Shown one piece after another: positions 34,818-42,436 of a stretch of DNA of 64,000 nucleotides (position 1 is the stretch's first letter; each line of letters starts with the position of its first letter). The notes beneath the pieces are model-generated. The model was given only the letters and a program-made list of their open reading frames with translations, had not been told where the DNA came from and made no database searches. Both the position numbers and the translations under genes were made by a program. Origin of the DNA: Bacillus sp. FJAT-27264 (GTDB lineage Bacteria; Bacillota; Bacilli; Paenibacillales; Paenibacillaceae); NCBI RefSeq assembly GCF_001682855.1, contig NZ_MAQW01000012.1, forward strand, positions 620,001 to 684,000. Reading direction: 5' to 3'.

Positions 34818-35105
34818 TTAACGGAACATCCCCCAAAGCCGGATCAGGTGAAACGTATTGTTTGGGTCTATTTTCTGCGCAATCACAAATTTTACAATCT
34901 GCTCTTCCTGCGCAGAAGTCAGTTTCTCATTGAGCACAGCAGATGAATTCCGTACCAACTTGCGGACAGTTGCCGTTTCCTGCAGCTCTTTCTTTGAAAC
35001 TCCGGTAATCATAGTTTTGATGCGTTCCTTGACCGCCTTATTCTTCATCTTGACCTTGATGCGATCAACGAGTTGGGGACTGATTCCATATTGCTGGTAA
35101 CCCAA
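34818..35105 (-). CDS. spoVIF: Stage VI sporulation protein F (SpoVIF-like)
   Basis: The 95-residue helical protein resembles SpoVIF, which in B. subtilis is needed for late coat assembly under sigma-K control. Supporting text is ELQETATVRKLVRNSSAVLNEKL followed by QEEQIVKFVIAQKIDP. Start TTG 35105 is used because GGGAGG lies eight bases before it; a GTG upstream overlaps that site. It follows recG on the same strand by 66 bases. Sigma-K control is family knowledge; I did not find a convincing promoter by eye. Confidence 0.7.
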   Translation of the reverse strand: MGYQQYGISPQLVDRIKVKMKNKAVKERIKTMITGVSKKELQETATVRKLVRNSSAVLNEKLTSAQEEQIVKFVIAQKIDPNNTFHLIRLWGMFR

Positions 35106-35171
35106 GTGCAGCACCTCCCGTCATATCCAGTCTTTCAAAGTATATGAGGGAGCCTTGTCCCATGTGCCTAA

Positions 35172-37223
35172 TTAGTCAATTAAATCCCCCTGAAAAATTT
35201 GCTCACTCTGCAAATAATTTCGTAGCGGCGCATAGTCTGGAGAAGTCCAGAAGGAAGCATCTCGCAGCAAGCTGGCAGCATCGTCACGGGCTTGCTCCAG
35301 TACTTCAAAATCAGCTGTCATATCCGCCAAACGGAATTCCGGCAGTCCACTTTGCTTGGTGCCGAAGAAATCCCCCGGCCCGCGCAGCTCGAGATCGCGA
35401 CGCGACACCTCGAAGCCGTCATCAGTATCCGTCATAGCCGTCATCCGCTCGCGTCCAATCTCCGACTTCGGATCAGCCACCAACACGCAGTAAGAAGCAT
35501 GTTGGCCCCGGCCCACACGGCCCCGCAGCTGATGCAACTGGGAGAGGCCGAAGCGGTCTGCATCCATAATAACCATCAGAGTGGCATTCGGTACATCGAC
35601 GCCGACCTCCACGACTGTGGTAGAGACTAGCAGCTGCAGTTCGTTGCTGTAGAACGCGCGCATCACTTCATCCTTTTCCCCCGGTGTCATCCGGCCGTGC
35701 AGCAGTCCAACCTTATAGTCTGGAAAGGCTTGGGACATCTGGATATGAAGATCTATCGCATTCTGCACATCCAGCTTCTCCGACTCCTCAATCAGCGGAC
35801 AGATCAAATACGCCTGCCGGCCCTGGTCGATTTCACGGCGAATCAAATTCAAGACCCGCTCCATCAGATCATGTTTAACCCAGTAAGTCGTGATTGGTAC
35901 GCGTCCTTTTGGCCGCTCTGACAACGTGGACACATCCATATCGCCAAAAACAGTAATGGCCAGTGTACGCGGTATGGGAGTAGCCGTCATTGTAAGCACA
36001 TCCGGGTTGTAGCCTTTTCGGCGCAATACACTGCGCTGGTTGACCCCGAATCGGTGCTGCTCATCAGTGACTACCATACCAAGATTTTTGAAGAAAACAT
36101 CCTCCTGGATCAGTGCATGGGTTCCTACCACCACATCAATCATTCCCATCTGTAAGGAAGCCAGCAGATCTTTACGCTTGCGTCCGTTCACACTTCCTGT
36201 CAGCAGCGCTACAGTAAGGCCAAACGGTTCAAACATTCTCGTTAGAGAACGCATATGCTGCTCCGCGAGAATCTCAGTAGGCACCATTAGCGCACCCTGA
36301 AAACCGGACTTCACCGTGGCGTACAGCGCAATAGCTGCAAGCACTGTTTTTCCGGAGCCCACATCCCCTTGAAGAAGACGGTTCATACAATAAGCAGCGC
36401 GCATGTCATGCAATATCTCCAGCTCCACCTGCTTCTGGGCGTCAGTAAGCTCAAAAGGCAGGCTGCGGACAAATTGCCGAACCGTCGCGTTGTCCATCGT
36501 ATGCACTACGCCGTCCATTCGCCCGCGATTTAACACACGGAAGGCTTGGACCTTCAACTGGAACAGGAAAAGCTCCTCATAGACCATGCGGCGCCGTCCC
36601 TGCTGTCCTTCCCGGCTGTCTTCCGGCTGATGGATGGTCGCAATTGCCCGTTTACGAGGCATAAAATCATATTTTTGTAAAATCACCCGCGGCAAAATTT
36701 CCGGGATCAACTCTCCAAATTGCTGCAGTCCCTGACTAATCGACTTCCGTATCCAGGATTGTGTAATTTTGCCCCCCACAGAATAGACTGGCTGCAAGGT
36801 TCCCGTCTTGCCTTCTCCGCGGTCCGGAAATTCATAATCCGTCACAGTAATTTGGCTGCGCTTCTGATCCCATTTGCCGGATAGCACGATGCCGCGGCCT
36901 GCGGTTAGCTGCTCACGGATATAATGCTGATTGAACCAGGTAGCGGTGAACATAAACGGTTCCGAGACCATTTTGCAGCTTAGCCTGGACTTGCCACCAA
37001 AGCGCTGAAGTACCGGAACACCAATCACCTTGGCTTCCACCGTGACCTTGTCCCCATGCTTAACCTCGCTAAGTGAGCGTGGCCGGTAATCTTCATAACG
37101 GAATGGATAATACTCCAATAGATCCTTCACTGTAAAGATGCCAAAGGCGTGAAGCTCGCCTTGCTTTTGAGCACTCACGCCAGTTACTTTTTTCACTTCA
37201 ATTTCATTCAAAGAAAGTGTCAT
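35172..37223 (-). CDS. recG: ATP-dependent DNA helicase RecG
   Basis: The 683-residue protein has an OB-fold wedge domain (about residues 40-160) and two helicase lobes. Walker A is LLQGDVGSGKTVLA, and VVTDEQHRFG is the DEQH box particular to RecG/UvsW. MTATPIPRTLA is motif III, QLRGRVGRG motif VI, and the C-terminal TRG region is present. RecG remodels stalled replication forks. The ATG at 37223 is preferred because GAGGGATG lies before it. It follows the degV gene by 12 bases. Confidence 0.97.
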   Translation of the reverse strand: MTLSLNEIEVKKVTGVSAQKQGELHAFGIFTVKDLLEYYPFRYEDYRPRSLSEVKHGDKVTVEAKVIGVPVLQRFGGKSRLSCKMVSEPFMFTATWFNQHYIREQLTAGRGIVLSGKWDQKRSQITVTDYEFPDRGEGKTGTLQPVYSVGGKITQSWIRKSISQGLQQFGELIPEILPRVILQKYDFMPRKRAIATIHQPEDSREGQQGRRRMVYEELFLFQLKVQAFRVLNRGRMDGVVHTMDNATVRQFVRSLPFELTDAQKQVELEILHDMRAAYCMNRLLQGDVGSGKTVLAAIALYATVKSGFQGALMVPTEILAEQHMRSLTRMFEPFGLTVALLTGSVNGRKRKDLLASLQMGMIDVVVGTHALIQEDVFFKNLGMVVTDEQHRFGVNQRSVLRRKGYNPDVLTMTATPIPRTLAITVFGDMDVSTLSERPKGRVPITTYWVKHDLMERVLNLIRREIDQGRQAYLICPLIEESEKLDVQNAIDLHIQMSQAFPDYKVGLLHGRMTPGEKDEVMRAFYSNELQLLVSTTVVEVGVDVPNATLMVIMDADRFGLSQLHQLRGRVGRGQHASYCVLVADPKSEIGRERMTAMTDTDDGFEVSRRDLELRGPGDFFGTKQSGLPEFRLADMTADFEVLEQARDDAASLLRDASFWTSPDYAPLRNYLQSEQIFQGDLID

Positions 37224-37235
37224 GTTCATCCCTCA

Positions 37236-38096
37236 TTATGCAGGCCAAATAAATACAGCCAGCGTTCCGTTCCCAACATGGCTGCCTACCACAGGGCCAA
37301 TATTGGTCAGCACTTTCTCCTCAAGCGTAAAATGCCGGTCGAGTTCACTCAGGAACTCTTCACCAGAAGCCGGTTCTGCGGTATGTCCCACGGCCACATT
37401 GATTTTGTCCACGCCCGGCAGATCGTTCTTGAACAGCTCGATCATGCGAGCAACGGCCTTCTTGCGGCCCCTTACTTTCTCCACTGCGTAGATAATGCCT
37501 TCAGCATCAATGGACAGAATCGGCTTAATGTTGAGCAGCGTACCAAGAATGGCCGATGCTTTGCCGATTCTGCCTCCCTTTTGCAGATACTCCAGCGTAT
37601 CGACAAGGAAGTATAGCTTGCGGGACTGGCGAAGTGTTTCTACTGCCTCAAGGATCTCCTGCGGCTCTTTCCCTTCTGCCGCCAGTCTAGCCGCATGTAC
37701 TACCATTACTCCGAACCCATAAGAGGCAGACAGCGAATCTACGACCGTGATCTCTTCCCCGTCCTCCTCTAGCATGGATTTGGCCAGCGTAGCCGATTGA
37801 AAGGTACCACTGAGACCGGATGAAATATGAAAAGACAGAATAGGGCTATCCGGGTACCGGTCCAAGATACTGCGGTAAACATTCATATATTCAACCGGCG
37901 ACGGCTGCGAAGTAGTCGGCAGCTTCTGTGAGCTGGGAAGACGCTCATAAAACTGCTCCGGTGTCATATCCACATTGTCCCGGTAGGATTGATCTCCGAA
38001 CATTAATGTCAATGGCACAACCTCAATGCCATACTTCTCGGCCAAGGCCGGTGGAATATCGGATGTGCTGTCAGTGACGATTATGGTACGGTTCAT
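37236..38096 (-). CDS. DegV family fatty-acid-binding protein (FakB type)
   Basis: The 286-residue protein has the DegV fold: IIVTDSTSDIPPALAEKYGIEVVPL at the N-terminus, TSQPSPVEYMNVY, ISSGLSGTFQSA (the acyl-phosphate Ser motif) and DTLEYLQKGGRIGKA. By family knowledge FakB holds a fatty acid while FakA phosphorylates it. The FakA-type gene lies directly upstream, so the two form a kinase and carrier pair. GGGGAGG precedes the ATG at 38096. Confidence 0.92.
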   Translation of the reverse strand: MNRTIIVTDSTSDIPPALAEKYGIEVVPLTLMFGDQSYRDNVDMTPEQFYERLPSSQKLPTTSQPSPVEYMNVYRSILDRYPDSPILSFHISSGLSGTFQSATLAKSMLEEDGEEITVVDSLSASYGFGVMVVHAARLAAEGKEPQEILEAVETLRQSRKLYFLVDTLEYLQKGGRIGKASAILGTLLNIKPILSIDAEGIIYAVEKVRGRKKAVARMIELFKNDLPGVDKINVAVGHTAEPASGEEFLSELDRHFTLEEKVLTNIGPVVGSHVGNGTLAVFIWPA

Positions 38097-38185
38097 GAAT
38101 TTCCTCCCCAAACTATAGTTGGTCAGCCCTCAAAGCAATCAATCAGAACATCCTACTTCACTTTATCCATCGGAATCGGTTCAGC

Positions 38186-39961
38186 CTAAGGCTCCACAGA
38201 GAACAAGTAATAGTATAGCGGCTGTCCGCCTTCATGAATTTCTACTTCTGCATTAGGGTACGCCGAGCTAATCCACTCGCTAAGCGCTTCAGTGATTTCC
38301 TCCTGCGCATCTTCACCGCTCAGGATCGTTACGATCTCGTCACCGTTCTCCAGCATGTTGGTTAGGAGCGCCTGACTCGTAGCTAGCAAATCATCGGCTG
38401 CGGCCACGATTTTGGAGTTGGATATCCCTATAAACTGACCGGATTTGATCTCCAGCTCATCATAGAGCGTATCTCGAACGGCATGTGTAACCTGACCTGA
38501 CTTCACTTGTGCGATAGCTTCAAGCATATTGCTTGTGTTGCTTTCTACCGCATCATCCTCTTGGAATGCAAAAGCTGCGGAAATCCCCTGCGGAATACTC
38601 TTGCTCGGAATTACAGTGATCTCCCGCTCACCATCAAGCAGCTCTTTGGCCTGTTGCGCGGCCAATACAATGTTGGAGTTATTAGGCAATATATATACAT
38701 GCTTCGCAGAAATCGAAGAAATGGCATTTACGAAATCCTCGGTGCTTGGATTCATCGTCTGTCCGCCTGCCAGCACAACATCGACACCAAGACTTTTGAA
38801 AATATCAGCAATTCCCGCACCCGAAGAGACGGCGATGAATCCGTATGGAGCCAAATCATCGGCTGGTGGTACAGCTGGGGCCTGTATGCTGACCTCTTCC
38901 TTCGGAATATCGGCGAACACGTCCGGCATCGGAGCAATGTCCATACCCGCTGTCAGCAAATCCCGGTGCTGCTCACGCATGTTAAGAATATGAATCTGGG
39001 TGATCTCCCCATAAAGTAAAGCAAGATTCAACACTTCGCCAGGTGCCTTGGAGTGAACATGTACTTTGATCGTTTCGTCGTCCGAAATAACGATGATGGA
39101 ATCGCCATTCACTGATAACGCTTTCCGAAATGCATCCTCATCAAAAATTGCTCTCGCGGAACCGCCCAACTGACGGTTTATAAAAAATTCCATATCATAT
39201 AAGAATTCAATATCTTCTGTGGAAAGCTGCGATTGAGCAGATGTCTGTACCGAGGCCAAATTAGGCTCTGGTTTGATCAGACCTGCTGTCACTGCAACTG
39301 GTGCAGGAATGGTAGCCTGTCCTTGAGCAGCTATACCTGTGATTCCACTGGTCAGGTGCTGATGAAAACCTTCGTAGATATAGACAAGCCCCTGTCCACC
39401 GGAGTCTACTACTCCGACTTGTTTCAATACAGGCAGAAGTTCAGGCGTGTTCGCCAGCGCTTCCTTCGCTTTGGTCAATACCTCCGTCATCAGCTCTGTC
39501 ACATCATTGGTGCGCCGTGCAAAATAAACCGCATGCCGCGCAGCTTCCTTGGCAACTGTAAGTATTGTCCCCTCTACAGGTTTTACAACTGCCTTGTATG
39601 CTGTATCCACTCCGGTCTGCAGCGCCGCTGCAAACTGCTGTGTGTTCAGCTCTTCATACTGCGCCGCATAGCGACTGAACCCCCTGAACAACTGGGAGAG
39701 AATAACGCCTGAGTTCCCTCTGGCACCCATTAACAAGCCCTTCGAGAGTACACCTGCACATTGGCCAACAGAAGCCGTATTATTCCTTTTCAATTCATTC
39801 GCGCCTGCGGTCATCGTCAAATTCATGTTTGTTCCCGTATCACCATCTGGAACCGGAAAAACATTCAACGAATTGACGTGCTCTGCATGCTGCTGCAGCT
39901 TCTCCGCTCCGGTGAGTACCATTGCGGTAAAATCTGTTCCGTTGATAGAACGCTTACTCAA
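38186..39961 (-). CDS. fakA: DAK2-domain fatty-acid kinase subunit FakA (YloV)
   Basis: The 591-residue protein has an N-terminal DhaL/DAK2 domain (about residues 1-200) with the ATP and Mg motifs NVFPVPDGDTGTNMNLT and ARGNSGVILSQLFRGF, and a C-terminal DegV-like/FakA part. FakA phosphorylates fatty acids bound to FakB. Start is TTG 39961 with GGAAGGGG nine bases upstream. It is divergent from rpmB; the asp23-type gene that lies between them in B. subtilis is missing. Confidence 0.93.
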   Translation of the reverse strand: MSKRSINGTDFTAMVLTGAEKLQQHAEHVNSLNVFPVPDGDTGTNMNLTMTAGANELKRNNTASVGQCAGVLSKGLLMGARGNSGVILSQLFRGFSRYAAQYEELNTQQFAAALQTGVDTAYKAVVKPVEGTILTVAKEAARHAVYFARRTNDVTELMTEVLTKAKEALANTPELLPVLKQVGVVDSGGQGLVYIYEGFHQHLTSGITGIAAQGQATIPAPVAVTAGLIKPEPNLASVQTSAQSQLSTEDIEFLYDMEFFINRQLGGSARAIFDEDAFRKALSVNGDSIIVISDDETIKVHVHSKAPGEVLNLALLYGEITQIHILNMREQHRDLLTAGMDIAPMPDVFADIPKEEVSIQAPAVPPADDLAPYGFIAVSSGAGIADIFKSLGVDVVLAGGQTMNPSTEDFVNAISSISAKHVYILPNNSNIVLAAQQAKELLDGEREITVIPSKSIPQGISAAFAFQEDDAVESNTSNMLEAIAQVKSGQVTHAVRDTLYDELEIKSGQFIGISNSKIVAAADDLLATSQALLTNMLENGDEIVTILSGEDAQEEITEALSEWISSAYPNAEVEIHEGGQPLYYYLFSVEP

Positions 39962-40073
39962 TGAGAATTCCCCTTCCTAACTTCATGCCTAATCAACACT
40001 AGGATCAACTGGACATAATACACTAATTTATATTGTACTATAAGAGACTAAAGAAATAAATGTTTTTGAGCGG

Positions 40074-40103
40074 TTGACGAAGCATTTTTTACTGTGATAT
40101 TAT
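40074..40103 (+). promoter_or_regulatory. Promoter of rpmB
   Basis: TTGACG (40074-40079), 18 bases, TATTAT (40098-40103), about 48 bases before the rpmB start. Confidence 0.65.
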
Positions 40104-40151
40104 ATTTAAGTATTGTTTTATGCAGGTGTAAGTAACAAGGAGGTGTAATCT

Positions 40152-40340
40152 GTGTCCCGTAAATGTATCGTAACAGGCAAGAAGCCGGGCAGTGGTAACC
40201 ACGTGTCTCACGCGAACAACCACAACCGTCGCACTTGGGGAGTTAACGTTCAAAAGGTCCGTATCCTCGTGAACGGCAAGCCGAAACGCGTCTATGTCAG
40301 CACCCGTGCTTTGAAGTCCGGTAAAGTTGAGCGCGTCTAG
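40152..40340 (+). CDS. rpmB: 50S ribosomal protein L28
   Basis: The 62-residue protein is a full-length L28: [54 protein letters not shown]. It lacks the second pair of cysteines, so it is the zinc-free form. Start GTG 40152, with AGGAGG ten bases before. It is the only plus-strand gene within the surrounding minus-strand block, as in B. subtilis. Confidence 0.97.
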   Translation: MSRKCIVTGKKPGSGNHVSHANNHNRRTWGVNVQKVRILVNGKPKRVYVSTRALKSGKVERV

Positions 40341-40377
40341 TCTTTAGCAATTTAGAACGAGCGATATCTCATATCAA

Positions 40378-40415
40378 GCAAAAAGCACCCTTTACATATG
40401 TAAGGTGCTTTTTTT
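40378..40415 (+). terminator. Terminator of rpmB
   Basis: AAAAGCACC (40381-40389) and GGTGCTTTT (40404-40412) with an inner TTTACAT/ATGTAA stem; Ts follow. It may also stop the convergent spoVM transcript. Confidence 0.9.
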
Positions 40416-40439
40416 CATGTCTTTTTTTCTTTTACAGCC

Positions 40440-40520
40440 TCAACTCTTCTGAAAAGTATTCAAAATCGCCTTAACGAAACCTCCTAAAAACTTTGGCAGC
40501 TTGAACGTGTAAAATTTCAT
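40440..40520 (-). CDS. spoVM: Stage V sporulation protein M (SpoVM), 26 residues
   Basis: Reading the minus strand from ATG 40520 gives a 26-residue peptide starting MKFYTFKLPKFLGGFVKAIL and ending NTFQKS. This is SpoVM, the amphipathic helix that recognises the positively curved forespore outer membrane and anchors SpoIVA for coat assembly. The key Pro at position 9 is present. GGGAGGG lies eight bases before the ATG. It sits in its canonical place between rpe and rpmB, but thiN, which lies between rpe and spoVM in B. subtilis, is missing. Expected to be sigma-E dependent. Confidence 0.95.
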   Translation of the reverse strand: MKFYTFKLPKFLGGFVKAILNTFQKS

Positions 40521-40673
40521 GGTTTACCCTCCCATCAATTCATGCCTTACGGTAGGAGACTTTATGTTCTCTTTCGCTGACGGTTACATCTTGCAGACCT
40601 CTCCCAATCGCCAGAATATCTCCGCTAGCCCGGGACCCTTCCTTGAACTGCTTCAGGTCCCCCCGCAGACGAC

Positions 40674-40708
40674 GAAAAAAAAAGCTACATGAGATTTCTG
40701 CTCATGTA
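40674..40708 (-). terminator. Terminator of the prkC-rsgA-rpe transcript
   Basis: TACATGAG (40686-40693) and CTCATGTA (40701-40708) are perfect arms, followed on the minus strand by nine Ts. Confidence 0.9.
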
Positions 40709-40762
40709 ACCATATTTATGCGCTGCAGACTTGGCCTATACCAGCAGTCTGAACAGTGTATT

Positions 40763-41428
40763 CTATTGCTTGGCCTGTGTTGCCGCACTTCGAATCGACT
40801 CGATAGCCGCTGCACGGTCACTTCGACCGAAGACTGCATTGCCTGCGACCAGTACGTTGGCGCCAGCTTCCACAACCAGTGGCGCAGTAGCTTCGGCAAC
40901 GCCCCCATCCACTTCAATTAGCAGATCCGGATGAACTTCATTGGCCCATTCGCGGATTTGGCGAATTTTACGTAGTGTACTCGGTATAAAGGCCTGTCCA
41001 CCAAAACCTGGATTCACAGTCATCACCAGCACTAAATCTACATCCTCCAGCACTTCACGCACGGCAGATGCTGGTGTGCCCGGGTTAATGGCAACACCCG
41101 CTTTAAGACCCAGCTCCTTAATCTGATGAATCACACGGTGAAGATGCACGCAAGCCTCAACATGTACAGTAATAACAGCGGCTCCGGCTTTGGCAAAATC
41201 CCCGATATAACGTTCAGGATTCTCAATCATAAGATGTACATCCAGCGGCAATGAAGTATGCTTGGAAACAGCATCGACAATTGGCGGTCCCAAGGTGATA
41301 TTGGGGACAAAACGTCCGTCCATCACGTCTACGTGCAGCCAGTCAGCACCGCTGTCCTGTACTTCCTTCACTTCTGCTCCAAGTGCGGCAAAATCCGCGG
41401 ATAACAACGATGGGGCTAAAATAATCAT
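40763..41428 (-). CDS. rpe: Ribulose-phosphate 3-epimerase
   Basis: The 221-residue TIM-barrel has LAPSLLSADFAALGAEV, WLHVDVMDGRFVPN (metal His and Asp), PLDVHLMIENPERY, VLVMTVNPGFGGQ and EVDGGV. It interconverts ribulose-5-phosphate and xylulose-5-phosphate. GGAGG lies within the end of rsgA and the start is two bases after the rsgA stop, so the two are coupled. Confidence 0.97.
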   Translation of the reverse strand: MIILAPSLLSADFAALGAEVKEVQDSGADWLHVDVMDGRFVPNITLGPPIVDAVSKHTSLPLDVHLMIENPERYIGDFAKAGAAVITVHVEACVHLHRVIHQIKELGLKAGVAINPGTPASAVREVLEDVDLVLVMTVNPGFGGQAFIPSTLRKIRQIREWANEVHPDLLIEVDGGVAEATAPLVVEAGANVLVAGNAVFGRSDRAAAIESIRSAATQAKQ

Positions 41429-41430
41429 GA

Positions 41431-42336
41431 TCAGTACCTCCGCTTTTTATCTTTCATTTCATTAAAGAACAGCTTGTAATGCTCATAGCGACTCGGGGCA
41501 ATCTCACCTTGTTCCAGCGCTTCAACTACCTTGCAGCCCGGTTCATGCAGATGGCTGCAGCCGCGGAACTTGCAAGCTTCCGCATATGGAGCGAATTCCC
41601 GGAAACAGGTGGACAATTCCTCCACACCAAGCTCCAGGAAATCGAGCTGACTGAAACCAGGGGTATCCGCTACAAAGCCTCCGTCTCCAATGTCCATTAG
41701 CTCGACATGACGGGTAGTGTGGCGGCCACGGCCCAACCGCAGGCTGATCTCTCCAGTCTCCAGAAGGAGGCCGGGAACAATCCGGTTAAGCAGGGTAGAC
41801 TTACCCACACCCGATTGTCCGGCGAACACGCTGATTCCTCCTGCAAGCCGTCTGTGAACCTCCTCGCTGCCCGCACCTGTTAGCGAACTCGTTACCAATA
41901 CTTCATAACCGATTTCTTCATACAGGGCCTTCACCGTGGCTGTAGCTTCATCGTCACCTGCCGCCAAATCCTGCTTAGTCAGCACAATTAGCGTATCCAA
42001 ACCAGAATGCTCTATATGCACCAGGAATTTGTCGAGCAGGTTTAGGTTCATATCAGGCTCACGCAAAGAGAATAATAGCACAGCAAGCTTAACATTAGCC
42101 ACAGGCGGCCGGATTAGCTCTGAATCCCGGGGAAGAATTTGATCTACCATGCCCTCGCCATTCTCAGTCAAACCATAAATCACACGATCGCCTACCAGAG
42201 GAGATACCCCTTTTTTCTTGAAGATTCCTCTAGCTCTACACTGCACCGAAGTCTCCTCAGAGACGATGAGTCCGTCACAAAGCGGCTTTACATAATAATA
42301 ACCGCTTAAAGCCTTAACAATTACACCTTCAGGCAT
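41431..42336 (-). CDS. rsgA: Ribosome small-subunit-dependent GTPase A
   Basis: The 301-residue protein has an N-terminal OB-fold and a circularly permuted GTPase (VLTKQDL as G4, FAGQSGVGKSTLLN as G1, DTPGFSQL as G3). A C-terminal zinc knuckle C-x5-C-x-H-x5-C is seen in CKFRGCSHLHEPGC. RsgA (YloQ/CpgA) aids 30S maturation and is a known target of PrkC. The ATG at 42336 is chosen with GGAGAGGAAGG upstream. It follows prkC by about 100 bases. Confidence 0.97.
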   Translation of the reverse strand: MPEGVIVKALSGYYYVKPLCDGLIVSEETSVQCRARGIFKKKGVSPLVGDRVIYGLTENGEGMVDQILPRDSELIRPPVANVKLAVLLFSLREPDMNLNLLDKFLVHIEHSGLDTLIVLTKQDLAAGDDEATATVKALYEEIGYEVLVTSSLTGAGSEEVHRRLAGGISVFAGQSGVGKSTLLNRIVPGLLLETGEISLRLGRGRHTTRHVELMDIGDGGFVADTPGFSQLDFLELGVEELSTCFREFAPYAEACKFRGCSHLHEPGCKVVEALEQGEIAPSRYEHYKLFFNEMKDKKRRY

Positions 42337-42436
42337 ACATAGTGAGCCTTCCTCTCCTGAATTTACGAAGATGACCCAAGTTGTTATCCCCCGGGTCATC
42401 TCGCTCTGCCACTGGCTACTGACCGTTGGTCAGCTA

